Below the pieces are notes generated by a model, which saw only the letters and a program-made list of their open reading frames with translations, was not told the origin of the DNA and did no database searches. This document shows, in pieces, positions 33,358 through 42,437 of a stretch of DNA of 64,000 bases (the stretch's first letter is position 1; each line of letters begins with the position of its first letter). The stretch covers positions 32,521 to 96,520 of the forward strand of contig JAZUHH010000079.1 in assembly GCA_045641625.1 (NCBI GenBank), given 5' to 3'. The translations under genes were made by a program, and so were the position numbers. The DNA is from UBA1723 sp045641625 (GTDB lineage: Bacteria > Bacteroidota > Bacteroidia > Bacteroidales > Paludibacteraceae).

Positions 33358-34698
33358 CTATCTCGCTATTTCTACTCTTGTTTTCTCTCCTTTAATCTTG
33401 CTTCCGTTAGCCTTCAGCACTTTTTTTATTGCAGTGGTGCGAATGGCGACAAGCGAATAGTGGTCGTAAAGCGTGATCAGTCCGACATCCTCTTTCGCAA
33501 GCTCTGCAGTCTTCATCAGGAATCCTGCGACATCACCTCTGCTGATCTTCTCCTTCTTGCCTCTGCCGATGTAAATGGGCATGAACTTGGCATCAAGAGA
33601 AGCGTTGTCGTCAACATCAGGCACCTTGTACTCCTCAAGTTTTCTTGGAAGGAAATCAGGCAGCTTGTACTCCCTGTAGATTATCAAATACGCAGATCCG
33701 GTAGCAGACTGACGCGCAGTTCTTCCGTTTCTGTGAGTAAAGGTTTCCAAGTTCTGCGGCATTTCAAAGTGAACAACATGCTGAACCAACGAGATGTCCA
33801 GACCTCTAGCCGCCAAATCCGTTGTGGCAAGTACAGTGGCGCAACCGGAAGCGAACGTAAACAACGCACGCTCTCTGTCTTTCTGCTCCAATGCTCCGTG
33901 ATAGGTCACCACATCAGCACCACACTCACGCAAAGCCTTTGCCGCCCTTTCTGCGCTCTCTCTGAAATTGCAGAACACTATACAGCTCTCGCCCTTGAAA
34001 GACTGGACCAGCTTCTTCAAAGTTTCCACCTTGTCCTTGTCCGGAGATGTCACACGAAGAAGTTCCAATCCAGACTCCTCCTCATTCAACTGAAACTCAA
34101 CTGTTTCTGTCTTGTCTATATTGGTCCACTCGGACAAGTCCACAGCCTTTGTGGCGGACACAAACATTCTTTTTCCTATGCTGGCGGAAAAGAAGTCTAT
34201 TATCTGGCGCATCTCTTCTGTAAATCCCATCTCGAGGGACTTGTCGAACTCGTCAATCACCAAAGTTGACGCACCGAACAACTCAGCCTTCAGGTTTCCC
34301 CTGCGAAGGTGGTCTAGCACTCTACCCGGAGTTCCGATTATAAGATCGGGCTTACGAGTAAGTTTCTTTGTCTCGTCTTCTACGGAATGTCCTCCGCAAA
34401 GCAGAACTGCATTTAGCTTGCTCTGTAATGATCGGAACACAGTCTCTATCTGCTGAGACAGCTCTCTCGAAGGAGAAAGTATCACGGACTGCAGACCTTT
34501 CTGCCCGTTCATGATAATCTCTGACACCAAAGGAAGAAGAAATCCCAAAGTCTTTCCCGAACCTGTAGGTGACAGCAAAAGCAGCGACTCAGCACCGGCA
34601 AACTTTTCGATAGTCTGCTTCTGCATGTCGTTCAGCTCCCTTATTCCTGCACTACTCTGCAGTTTGTCTATAATTGATTGTTTTTCTGGAGAAATCAT
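33358..34698 (-). CDS. DEAD-box helicase, DbpA-like
   Basis: The 446-residue ATP-dependent RNA helicase has Walker A PTGSGKT (about 44-50), motif Ia SPSREL, motif II as DEFD (148-151) instead of DEAD, SATKA in place of the usual SAT motif, motif IV/V elements VFCNFRES and ATDLAARGLDI, and motif VI HRNGRTAR. The C-terminal 75 residues (LITLYDHYSLVAIRTTAIKKV) match the DbpA RNA-binding domain, which docks on 23S rRNA helix 92 in E. coli. It lies 4 nt downstream of the DUF2851 gene and closes the operon. Confidence 0.85.
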   Translation of the reverse strand: MISPEKQSIIDKLQSSAGIRELNDMQKQTIEKFAGAESLLLLSPTGSGKTLGFLLPLVSEIIMNGQKGLQSVILSPSRELSQQIETVFRSLQSKLNAVLLCGGHSVEDETKKLTRKPDLIIGTPGRVLDHLRRGNLKAELFGASTLVIDEFDKSLEMGFTEEMRQIIDFFSASIGKRMFVSATKAVDLSEWTNIDKTETVEFQLNEEESGLELLRVTSPDKDKVETLKKLVQSFKGESCIVFCNFRESAERAAKALRECGADVVTYHGALEQKDRERALFTFASGCATVLATTDLAARGLDISLVQHVVHFEMPQNLETFTHRNGRTARQSATGSAYLIIYREYKLPDFLPRKLEEYKVPDVDDNASLDAKFMPIYIGRGKKEKISRGDVAGFLMKTAELAKEDVGLITLYDHYSLVAIRTTAIKKVLKANGSKIKGEKTRVEIAR

Positions 34699-34702
34699 AT
34701 TT

Positions 34703-35977
34703 CTAATATCTTAATAAATAATGACAAATTGGGCATCTCAAACATTCCTTTTTGTCACAAAATTCTTTTCGCAAATGTATCAATGCCTGCGACATGTCGG
34801 CTCCCTTCATCTTTAACGACGGAGCAGTCAGCTTTTTCCAGTCGTCAGTCAAACTGTTAGCCTCGAACTTTATTGAACGGAGCAGCTCCCTCGCCTTCTC
34901 TTTCTGCGACTCATTGTTGGACTCAATTCCCTGCGCATATATTACGGGTGCGATGGCGTTTATTATCATGCTCATCTTGTAGTCATATCCCATCTTCTTC
35001 GACACGCTGTCGCACTCCTTACCGCCTAAAGAGAAATGCGTCTTCCAATACTCCGAGACATCGCACGAAAGCATATCAGTAATTTCCTCTACCGTTCTGC
35101 CCGACAAGAGCTTTGCAGACAGGTACTTCTTGTTTGACTCCAAAAAGCTTGCGAATTGGGCTATTCGGATTTCCGGACGCGACACAGGACGGAACTTACC
35201 CATCTTCCACATGCTCTTCTCCATTGCCAACAAGGAGAACTGAGCGTTGTATTTGTCATACAGAGTCCTTAACAACGTGACATATCCGTCATTGGAAGTT
35301 TCCGGAATAAACCCAGCCGCACCAAAGAGCATCGCCTCTATGTCTGTTATTCGGAAGAAAGCTGTGTTCAATGTCTTCAAAGTTACTGTACGCGCCAACC
35401 TCTCAAAAGCCGCCTGGTTAGTGTTTGCGCCCAAGGTCCTCACAAGCCGATAATAGAGAACCTCGTCTATGCTTGACTGCCACAGTTCCTTGTATTCAAG
35501 TATCTCGTTGGCTCTTCGGATCAGTCTGTCTTCCGAAAGTTCCGGAATATAGTTCTGGAGAATCTCTGTCAGCTTATCCCTTTTTTCTGACCAATACTTG
35601 TAGCACCTTATGCCATTGGGATAGACTGCAAGTTCGTGAGCAACCTTTATTGCATGCTCGGTCATGCAGAGTGCAGACTGATACGTAGCCTGCGGCACCT
35701 CCTTGTCGTCAACCTCCACCACATGAAGGATCACGTTGTTGTATCGGTCATCCTTGTCATGACGATGGACAAACCAGTCGCTCGCACGGGAATGAATCTC
35801 AACATTACCGGACAAACTTACATCGTTGACCTTGATTGTCGCATTGGTAAAATCAGGACCTGCATCCCTGTTGAGCAGTCCCGTATTCAGCACCTCGATT
35901 CTTTCACCCCTGTTCGTCACGAGGGGGGCACTATAAAGTCTGTGCTGCCAAACCAGCTGAAGAATATTCTCTGTCAT
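34703..35977 (-). CDS. DUF2851 family protein
   Basis: The 424-residue protein shows the DUF2851 sequence in its N terminus (LQLVWQHRLYSAPLVTNRG, LLNRDAGPDFTNATI, GNVEIHSRASDWFVHRH). Function is unknown; the family is found almost only in Bacteroidota. Four Cys at the C terminus (KKECLRCPICHYLL) form a possible metal site. It overlaps the upstream FemAB-like gene by 4 nt (ATGA), which implies coupling. Confidence 0.85.
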   Translation of the reverse strand: MTENILQLVWQHRLYSAPLVTNRGERIEVLNTGLLNRDAGPDFTNATIKVNDVSLSGNVEIHSRASDWFVHRHDKDDRYNNVILHVVEVDDKEVPQATYQSALCMTEHAIKVAHELAVYPNGIRCYKYWSEKRDKLTEILQNYIPELSEDRLIRRANEILEYKELWQSSIDEVLYYRLVRTLGANTNQAAFERLARTVTLKTLNTAFFRITDIEAMLFGAAGFIPETSNDGYVTLLRTLYDKYNAQFSLLAMEKSMWKMGKFRPVSRPEIRIAQFASFLESNKKYLSAKLLSGRTVEEITDMLSCDVSEYWKTHFSLGGKECDSVSKKMGYDYKMSMIINAIAPVIYAQGIESNNESQKEKARELLRSIKFEANSLTDDWKKLTAPSLKMKGADMSQALIHLRKEFCDKKECLRCPICHYLLRY

Positions 35978-36951
35978 TTAACCTCCTTCCCCAACAACTT
36001 GCTCATTAACATGAAAGGAGTGCTGTTATACTTATAGATATGAAGATACGGGAATAGCTTTGCGCCAAACTCTCTGTGCGAAGATCCTATGCTTTGAGTC
36101 ATGCTTCCCTCGAAATCGAAGCCTTTGGTCTTCCCCTGCAGGAAGTTGAATGTATCCCATAGCATAAGACTTGGGGCTCCCAAAGACTTCTTGTCCTGGT
36201 CAATGCCTGTCAGCAGATAATAGGCATACCTGCTGTCCCACGCAAGAAAGAAAACTGACAGCAAAGTACCCTCCTTGTCCCTTACACCGACAAATCGTGT
36301 ATTGGGATGATCTGCAACCTTGCGAAGGAACTCCTCCCAACCGAACTTGTTTATCAGGTCGTACTCGCCTCTCTTCTTGTATGTGTATTTGTGAAACTCG
36401 ATGAAATCATCCACATTCATGTCAAACGATGTGGTCAGGCCTTCTTTCTGCGCCTTCTTTATCTGTCTCTGCTTTGACTTTCGCAGATTTGAAAAGACTG
36501 CGTCCAAATCCTCGATACTCTCCAATTTATAGGTATATCGAGTGCATTGGGAATATCCGCGCCAAAAAAACGGCAAATGGCTAACAAAGTCTGTCGAAAA
36601 GTTTTGGACAAACAGAGACGGATTTATCTTCTCAATCTCATCCAAAATTACAAATGTATATTTCTCTTCGAAAGTCTGACGCTCGTAATTGTCATCCAAC
36701 AACCCGTTGTCCGGATAAAAAAAGTGTATTCCCAACAAAGGAGATTGGATCGGATATGAAACTGTAGTGAAAAATACATTCTTCCGGACAATATAAGGCA
36801 GTGTCGCGGCCGGATTCCCTTTTTCGTCCCGCGCCACAATCACATCCCAAACACTGTCGTTAGAAATAGCGTCAAGCCACCAATACTGTGCATAGACGGG
36901 AATTTCGGGATGCTCGCTGCATATTACCTTATATTCCTCCTTGTTGGTCAT
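35974..36951 (-). CDS. FemAB/GNAT-fold acyl- or aminoacyltransferase-like protein
   Basis: The 325-residue protein has the double-GNAT layout of FemAB-type proteins (Acetyltransf_6-like): an N-terminal half with YWWLDAISNDSVWDVIVAR, a central basic segment LRKSKQRQIKKAQKEGL and a second half with FVGVRDKEGTLLSVFFLAW, then LMLWDTFNFLQ and FDFEGSMTQSIGSSHREFGA. FemAB proteins add amino acids to peptidoglycan, while related proteins act on polysaccharides or lipids; the substrate cannot be stated. It lies 11 nt downstream of the thioredoxin gene. Confidence 0.75.
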   Translation of the reverse strand: MTNKEEYKVICSEHPEIPVYAQYWWLDAISNDSVWDVIVARDEKGNPAATLPYIVRKNVFFTTVSYPIQSPLLGIHFFYPDNGLLDDNYERQTFEEKYTFVILDEIEKINPSLFVQNFSTDFVSHLPFFWRGYSQCTRYTYKLESIEDLDAVFSNLRKSKQRQIKKAQKEGLTTSFDMNVDDFIEFHKYTYKKRGEYDLINKFGWEEFLRKVADHPNTRFVGVRDKEGTLLSVFFLAWDSRYAYYLLTGIDQDKKSLGAPSLMLWDTFNFLQGKTKGFDFEGSMTQSIGSSHREFGAKLFPYLHIYKYNSTPFMLMSKLLGKEVK

Positions 36952-36962
36952 AAAATACTATG

Positions 36963-37445
36963 CTATGGTCTTGAAATATCAAAAACCTCTTTGATTATGC
37001 TTCTGAAATCGTTCTTGCCGATAAGACCGACACTAGAAACCGGCTCTTTGTCTCCCGTTGGGATAAAAAGCAGTGCAGGGATTGACTTGACACTGCAAGC
37101 TGTCGCCAACTCCGGCTCGTCGTCGATATTTACCTTGTAAACCTTTATAAGCCCCTCGTATTCCTCGTGTATAGCAGCAAGGATTGGAGAAATCTGCTTG
37201 CAAGGCTGACACCAGTCGGCATAGAAATCTATGATGATGGGTTTGTCACCCTTATATTCCCAACCTGTTGACTTCTCGAAATTAAAAATGTCATTTATGA
37301 AGTCGTTATATGTCAAGTGCTGAATTTCCATTTTTTCTGTTTTTGTTTCTTGCTCTTCCTCTACAACTATAGGCTCGCTCGACTTTTGAGAGGAGCAAGA
37401 AAGCATAGAGAATACTGATACTAATGCAAATAAGAACCTATTCAT
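36963..37445 (-). CDS. Periplasmic thioredoxin-fold lipoprotein
   Basis: The 160-residue protein has a lipobox MLSC (Cys17) and an acidic linker. The thioredoxin domain is from about residue 68, with active site WCQPC (C79 and C82) and the cis-Pro in SIPALLFIP. A surface-anchored or periplasmic thiol reductase/oxidase role follows from the lipobox. It overlaps the LRR protein gene end by 8 nt. Confidence 0.88.
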   Translation of the reverse strand: MNRFLFALVSVFSMLSCSSQKSSEPIVVEEEQETKTEKMEIQHLTYNDFINDIFNFEKSTGWEYKGDKPIIIDFYADWCQPCKQISPILAAIHEEYEGLIKVYKVNIDDEPELATACSVKSIPALLFIPTGDKEPVSSVGLIGKNDFRSIIKEVFDISRP

Positions 37446-38529
37446 TTACTTTAAATGTCTTAGTTTTCAACTTCTTACATCCATAAAAGGCATACTCGCC
37501 AACCTCCTCGACACCCAAGGCTTCAACCGAGACAAGCGAAGCGCAACCGCTGAATGTTCCGGGAGCAATTCTCTTCAAGCTGGCAGGCAATTTTATAGAC
37601 TTCATTTTCTTGCAGTCAGAGAAAGCCGCCTCTCCAAGTTCAGTCAGACCACTTGGCATGACGATATTGTCCAACGACTCGCAACTGTCAAAACAGTTCA
37701 CTCCGATCTTCATAACCGAACCTGGAAGGATGATTCCATTCAGCTTCTTGCAGTTAGAGAAACATCCATACTCCAACGCCATCACGCCTTCTGGAAGAGT
37801 CACCTTCATAAGCATAGGACAGTCAGCGAATATCATCTTTGGAAGAGTGTCGATGAATGAAAGCACTCTTGCCGACTGCAGCTGGTCGCACCCATGGAAC
37901 AGATACTCGCCCATATTCTTTACTCTGCGGGGAAGATACAAGTCCTTGATACCTGTTCTGTCAAAAGCATGATCTTTGATAGTCAAAGGCTTACCGTCGT
38001 CATCAATATCCAAAGTGGCTAGCATTTTGCACTCTCCGAAAGCCCATTCGCCTATATGCTCGATATTCTTGGGAATTACAACCGCTTCCAAACTATGACA
38101 GGCAAGGAATGCGTCATGCTCGATTCTTTTTAGAGAGAAAGGGAACTCTATCTCCTTGATTGCTGTCAAGTAAAATGAATGGTGCTCGATTGTCTTTACT
38201 CCCTCCGGGATATTTACGGAAGTAAGCTTCTCGCACTCATAGAATGCGCCTTCTCCAATAGACTTTACAGTATTGGGCAAGGCTATTGATGTGATCTTCT
38301 TACATCCTTTGAAGGCAGTTTTTCCAACTGCAGTCACTGTATATATTTTGCCGCTTGACTCAATGTTTGAAGGAAGGACTATTTCTCCTTTTGCTTCTAT
38401 AGACACGGACTCCAAAACAGCTGACAAGGATTCCGCGTCGTATTTAAACTCAAAAATGTCTGCTCTTGCGGATACCATCACCAACAAGAACAAACAAATG
38501 CCAGCTATGTGTTTCTCTATTTGTTTCAT
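37438..38529 (-). CDS. BspA-type leucine-rich-repeat surface protein
   Basis: The 363-residue protein has a signal peptide (residues 1-23, ending VSARA) and about ten LRR_5/BspA repeats of 22-24 residues, such as VGKTAFKGCKKITSIALPNTV, IGEGAFYECEKLTSVNIPEG and IEHDAFLACHSLEAVVIPKN. BspA repeats are used in binding host proteins and other bacteria. Its stop overlaps the thioredoxin start by 8 nt, and its start overlaps the DprA-like stop by 4 nt. Confidence 0.85.
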   Translation of the reverse strand: MKQIEKHIAGICLFLLVMVSARADIFEFKYDAESLSAVLESVSIEAKGEIVLPSNIESSGKIYTVTAVGKTAFKGCKKITSIALPNTVKSIGEGAFYECEKLTSVNIPEGVKTIEHHSFYLTAIKEIEFPFSLKRIEHDAFLACHSLEAVVIPKNIEHIGEWAFGECKMLATLDIDDDGKPLTIKDHAFDRTGIKDLYLPRRVKNMGEYLFHGCDQLQSARVLSFIDTLPKMIFADCPMLMKVTLPEGVMALEYGCFSNCKKLNGIILPGSVMKIGVNCFDSCESLDNIVMPSGLTELGEAAFSDCKKMKSIKLPASLKRIAPGTFSGCASLVSVEALGVEEVGEYAFYGCKKLKTKTFKVNE

Positions 38530-39332
38530 ACTATAGGAAAAGGAAATAAATTGTTATAATCAGTTGCTATATTGGAATTTACCAAAGCAAAATTACCTAA
38601 AAATGATTCCGGCAAGTTAGGCCCGAAAACTGTATATACATCATGACCATAGTCCAATGCACGCTTTGCAACGTCAATGCAGCCGCTCTTTTCTCCACTT
38701 TCAACTACTATTACTTTCTCCGAAATACCTGCCAAAATCGAATTAGCCTTAATGTAATCGTAATTGGAAGGCTTTTGTACGCAAAGATGCGATGTAATGC
38801 AATATGTAAAAGGCAAGGCTCCTCCGTACAAATGCATATTCTGGAAGCCAGTACCTAGAACAGTCACTACTGGAACATTCAACTTTGCCGCATGTGTTCT
38901 GACTTCGCTAGCTATGCCGGTAACAGAGGCAGTAACAATAATATAGCCGGGATAACACTTTGCAATTTTTTCAACGATCTCTCTTACATACTGCCTACCT
39001 ATCTCAGAACAACCACGAGATCCAACTATAGTAATAGATCTCTGAGAAACTGGGTCGAGCATAAAATTAGAGTACAATAATAATGGAGCCTCACTACACT
39101 CTCCCAAAAACTTTGGATAATGGATGTCGTCAAGCAAACATGTGCAAAGACCAAGCTTCTGAGTTAATTCAATCTCTTTTTCTAAAGAAGGTAAGGAATC
39201 ATCGCAGATCTCCTTGAATTTGGGATACGATTCTAAAAATTCCCTGGGATTCTGGCGATAACGAGTGTAGGCCTCAAGAGAGTCTTTATAAGACAATCTA
39301 CTGTTTAACAATGCGAAAACAAAACTATACAT
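38526..39332 (-). CDS. Short, divergent DprA-like Rossmann protein
   Basis: The 268-residue protein aligns with DprA/Smf from its N-terminal region: HYPKFLGECSEAPLLLYSN (71-89), ITIVGSRGCSEIGRQYV (100-116), PVVTVLGTGFQNMH and the downstream ANSILAGISEKVIVVESGEKSG. The usual SGLA-x-GID motif appears as SVTGIASEVRTH, the RNR-type Arg is not conserved and the C-terminal winged helix is missing, so the protein is about 100 residues shorter than typical DprA. It heads a four-gene chain with overlapping reading frames. A role in competence cannot be assumed. Confidence 0.7.
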   Translation of the reverse strand: MYSFVFALLNSRLSYKDSLEAYTRYRQNPREFLESYPKFKEICDDSLPSLEKEIELTQKLGLCTCLLDDIHYPKFLGECSEAPLLLYSNFMLDPVSQRSITIVGSRGCSEIGRQYVREIVEKIAKCYPGYIIVTASVTGIASEVRTHAAKLNVPVVTVLGTGFQNMHLYGGALPFTYCITSHLCVQKPSNYDYIKANSILAGISEKVIVVESGEKSGCIDVAKRALDYGHDVYTVFGPNLPESFLGNFALVNSNIATDYNNLFPFPIV

Positions 39333-39365
39333 AGTCCTTATCCTTTTTTTTTTAGAAAAAACAAA

Positions 39366-39401
39366 AATCCCCTACACTCTATATTTATAGTGCAGGGGAT
39401 T
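39366..39401 (-). terminator. Terminator of the ribosomal operon
   Basis: AATCCCCTACACT and AGTGCAGGGGATT pair with one mismatch, followed on the minus strand by TTTTTG. It lies just past the rplQ stop and marks the end of the alpha operon. Confidence 0.85.
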
Positions 39402-39408
39402 GTTACTA

Positions 39409-39885
39409 TTACTCAGCAGCCTTCTCCTCAGCAACTACCTCAGCCTCTGCAGCCTCTGCCTTCTTCTTTGAAGAAGAACGACGAGTTCTTGTAGCCTTCT
39501 TAGGTGCGTCAGACTTAAGCATATTCTCGTTGTAGTCAACTAGTTCGATGAAGCACATCTCTGCAGCATCTCCTAGACGGTAACCAGTCTTAATGATACG
39601 AGTGTAACCACCTGGACGGTTAGCGATCTTCTGAGCTACCTCCTGGAACAACTCCTTAACAACTTCCTTGTCCTGTAGGTAACCGAATACAACACGACGA
39701 GAAGAAGTAGAATCATCCTTAGACTTAGTCAAAAGAGGCTCTACGTACTTTCTTAGTTCCTTTGCCTTAGCCAAAGTAGTATTAATTCTCTTAGCCTTGA
39801 TCAAAGAACAAGCCATATTCGAAAGCAAAGCATCGCGATGAGCCTTAGTTCTTCCAAGATGGTTGAATTTCTTATTGTGTCTCAT
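39409..39885 (-). CDS. rplQ: 50S ribosomal protein L17
   Basis: The 158-residue protein has the universal N terminus MRHNKKFNHLGR and the LLTKSKDDSTSSRRVVFG segment. The last ~30 residues form a charged Lys/Arg/Ala/Glu tail (from about residue 128) beyond the core, common in Bacteroidota. Last gene of the alpha operon, 5 nt after rpoA. Confidence 0.97.
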   Translation of the reverse strand: MRHNKKFNHLGRTKAHRDALLSNMACSLIKAKRINTTLAKAKELRKYVEPLLTKSKDDSTSSRRVVFGYLQDKEVVKELFQEVAQKIANRPGGYTRIIKTGYRLGDAAEMCFIELVDYNENMLKSDAPKKATRTRRSSSKKKAEAAEAEVVAEEKAAE

Positions 39886-39890
39886 TTTAT

Positions 39891-40883
39891 TTACTCTTTA
39901 TCTAATTTGAATTTTGAAATGTCCATGCCGAAAGACAAGTTGAGATTATCAAGCAACTGATCCAACTCTGTTAGAGACTTCTTACCGAAGTTTCTGAACT
40001 TCAACAAATCAGCCTTGTTAAAGACAACCAACTCACCAAGAGTATCAACGTCAGCAGCCTTTAGACAGTTAAGTGCACGTACAGACAAATCCATATCGAC
40101 CAATCTAGTCTTAAGCAATTGTCTCATATGCAAAACCTCCTCGTCGAACTCCTCATTATCACCATCAACGCTAGTGTCGAATGTCATCTTCTCGTCAGAG
40201 AACAACATAAAGTGATAAATCAAAATTCTAGCAGCCTCCTTTAGAGCGTCTTTTGGATGTATAGATCCGTCTGTATCGATCTCGATTACCAACTTCTCGT
40301 AATCAGTCTTCTGCTCAACTCGGAAATTCTCTACAGAATACTTAACGTTTCTGATAGGAGTATAGATAGAGTCGATAGCAATAACACCGATTTCAGAATC
40401 TGGAGTCTTATTCTCGTCAGCTGGCACATAACCTCTACCCTTAGCAATCTTCATTTCTATAGTGAAAGAAGCGCTTGGATCGACGTGACAGATAACGAAA
40501 TCAGAATTCAAGACCTCGAATCCAGTTAAACATTTTGAGATATCCCCAGCCTTGAACATTTCTGTTCCCGAAACAGAAATAGTTACCTTCTCTTCCTCGA
40601 ATTCGTCAACCTTCTTCTTGAAACGAACCTGCTTCAAGTTTAGAATGATATTTGTGACATCTTCGATTACACCAGGTATAACATCAAACTCGTGGTTAAC
40701 GCCACTAATCTTTATTGAAGTAATCGCAAAACCCTCTAGAGAAGAGAGCAAAATGCGTCTTAGTGCATTACCTACAGTGTTGCCATAACCAGGCTCAAGA
40801 GGACGAAACTCGAACTTTCCATGAAAGTTGTCGGCCTCCAACATTATTACTTTATCGGGTTTTTGAAATGCAAGTATAGCCAT
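39891..40883 (-). CDS. rpoA: RNA polymerase alpha subunit
   Basis: The 330-residue subunit shows the N-terminal dimerisation domain (GYGNTVGNALRRILLSSLEG, residues about 32-51) and the C-terminal domain that contacts DNA and activators (LSVRALNCLKAADVDTLGEL). Gene order rpsD-rpoA-rplQ is the standard alpha operon. It assembles the polymerase core with beta and beta'. Confidence 0.98.
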   Translation of the reverse strand: MAILAFQKPDKVIMLEADNFHGKFEFRPLEPGYGNTVGNALRRILLSSLEGFAITSIKISGVNHEFDVIPGVIEDVTNIILNLKQVRFKKKVDEFEEEKVTISVSGTEMFKAGDISKCLTGFEVLNSDFVICHVDPSASFTIEMKIAKGRGYVPADENKTPDSEIGVIAIDSIYTPIRNVKYSVENFRVEQKTDYEKLVIEIDTDGSIHPKDALKEAARILIYHFMLFSDEKMTFDTSVDGDNEEFDEEVLHMRQLLKTRLVDMDLSVRALNCLKAADVDTLGELVVFNKADLLKFRNFGKKSLTELDQLLDNLNLSFGMDISKFKLDKE

Positions 40884-40893
40884 GGACTAATTA

Positions 40894-41499
40894 TTATTTA
40901 GAGTACAATTCTACGATTAACTGCTCCTTGATGTTCTCAGGAATATCAGCACGCTCAGGGATATGAAGATACTTACCAGTCATCTCGTTATTATCCCACT
41001 CTAACCAAGCATACTTGCTATGATTAAATCCTGACAAAGACTCAGCGATTACCTCTAAAGACTTAGACTTCTCACGAACACCGATCACCTGACCTGGCTT
41101 TACTGAATATGAAGGGATGTTAACAACATCACCGTCAACAACAATATGCTTGTGAGAAACCAACTGACGAGCAGCTGCTCTTGTAGGAGCTATACCCAAT
41201 CTGAATACGATATTATCTAGACGGCACTCCAACAACTGAAGCAAAATCTCTCCGGTAATACCCTTAGCTCTTGCAGCCTTATCAAAAAGGTTACGGAACT
41301 GACGCTCTAGTACACCGTAAGTGTACTTAGCCTTCTGCTTCTCGTTCAACTGAGTACCATACTCAGATGTCTTCTTTCTCTTGTTAACGCCATGCTGTCC
41401 AGGAGGGAAATTTCTATTCTTAAGAACCTTATCTGGACCAAAGATAGCTTCACCAAACTTTCTAGAAATTCTAGTTTTAGGGCCAATATATCTAGCCAT
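40894..41499 (-). CDS. rpsD: 30S ribosomal protein S4
   Basis: The 201-residue protein carries the S4 RNA-binding domain (LDNIVFRLGIAPTRAAARQLVSHKHI). It binds 16S rRNA early in 30S assembly and in many bacteria represses its own operon. The 110-nt gap to rpsK holds nested inverted repeats that may be its regulatory site. Confidence 0.97.
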   Translation of the reverse strand: MARYIGPKTRISRKFGEAIFGPDKVLKNRNFPPGQHGVNKRKKTSEYGTQLNEKQKAKYTYGVLERQFRNLFDKAARAKGITGEILLQLLECRLDNIVFRLGIAPTRAAARQLVSHKHIVVDGDVVNIPSYSVKPGQVIGVREKSKSLEVIAESLSGFNHSKYAWLEWDNNEMTGKYLHIPERADIPENIKEQLIVELYSK

Positions 41500-41518
41500 T
41501 CTTTCTAAAATTTAGTGC

Positions 41519-41591
41519 CTAATCTCTTTAACTTTGTAGCCGCGATTGCAGAGAGGATTCAATTGCAATCATTCAAAACCGAAAAGATTAG
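41519..41591 (-). promoter_or_regulatory. Candidate S4 autoregulatory structure between rpsK and rpsD
   Basis: On the minus-strand RNA an outer pair CTAATCT / AGATTAG (41585-41591 with 41519-41525) encloses an inner pair TGATTGC / GCAATCA-type (41564-41570 with 41544-41550, 7 bp). The gap of 110 nt is the second longest in the S10-spc-alpha region, and no gene lies in it. In other bacteria S4 represses the alpha operon through a structured leader. That this is such a leader is inference. Confidence 0.45.
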
Positions 41592-41609
41592 AACAATTAA
41601 TAAATTGAA

Positions 41610-41999
41610 TTAAACTCTACGCTTCTTAGGTGGTCGACAACCATTATGAGGTAGTGGCGTAACATCTCTAATCTCAGTTACCTCGATACCTGCACCGTGC
41701 ACTGTACGGATTGCAGACTCACGACCATTACCAGGACCCTTAACATAAGCAATCACCTTTCTCAAACCAAGATCGTAAGCGACCTTAGCACAATCCTGAG
41801 CTGCCATCTGAGCAGCGTATGGAGTGTTCTTCTTAGAACCACGGAAACCCATCTTTCCAGCTGAAGACCAAGAGATAACCTGACCCTCAGAATTAGTCAA
41901 AGAAACGATGATGTTGTTAAAAGAGCTGTGTACATGCAACTGACCATTAGCATCTACTTTTACTACTCTTTTCTTTGTTGCTACTACTTTTTTTGCCAT
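41610..41999 (-). CDS. rpsK: 30S ribosomal protein S11
   Basis: The 129-residue protein has the conserved core GNGRESAIRTVHGAG and the C-terminal NGCRPPKKRRV. It lies in the platform of the 30S subunit. It follows rpsM by 23 nt. Confidence 0.97.
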   Translation of the reverse strand: MAKKVVATKKRVVKVDANGQLHVHSSFNNIIVSLTNSEGQVISWSSAGKMGFRGSKKNTPYAAQMAAQDCAKVAYDLGLRKVIAYVKGPGNGRESAIRTVHGAGIEVTEIRDVTPLPHNGCRPPKKRRV

Positions 42000-42022
42000 T
42001 TTTTATCTACTTATGAGGCTTA

Positions 42023-42403
42023 TTACTTAGTTGCCTTCTTCTTGTTAGCAACTGTCTTCTTCTTACCCTTTCTTGTACGTGCGTTGTTCTTAGTACTCTG
42101 ACCACGTAGAGGCAAACCAAGACGGTGACGAATACCACGGTAACAACCGATATCCATCAATCTCTTGATGTTTAGCTGAACTTCTGAACGAAGGTCTCCC
42201 TCGACCTTATAGTTAGCGCCAATAATCTCACGAATCTTAGCTGCCTGATCATCTGTCCAATCCTTGACCTTGATGTTAACATCAACGCCAGCCTCGTTAA
42301 GGATCTTGGAAGCTGCACTACGGCCGATACCATAGATATAAGTCAATCCAATCTCACCTCTTTTGTTCTGTGGAAGATCCACACCGACAATTCTTACTGC
42401 CAT
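42023..42403 (-). CDS. rpsM: 30S ribosomal protein S13
   Basis: The 126-residue protein has the N terminus RIVGVDLPQNKRGEIGLTYIYGIG, then RHRLGLPLRGQSTKNNARTRKG and a basic tail. It contacts the P-site tRNA and the L5 bridge. It follows rpmJ by 34 nt. Confidence 0.97.
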   Translation of the reverse strand: MAVRIVGVDLPQNKRGEIGLTYIYGIGRSAASKILNEAGVDVNIKVKDWTDDQAAKIREIIGANYKVEGDLRSEVQLNIKRLMDIGCYRGIRHRLGLPLRGQSTKNNARTRKGKKKTVANKKKATK

Positions 42404-42437
42404 AAAATCTTATTTTTTTTGCAAAAATAATAAAAAT

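Noticed and set aside
33460..34269. 269-codon open frame antisense to the DbpA-like helicase
   Set aside because: It overlaps helicase motifs throughout and its composition matches a shadow frame.
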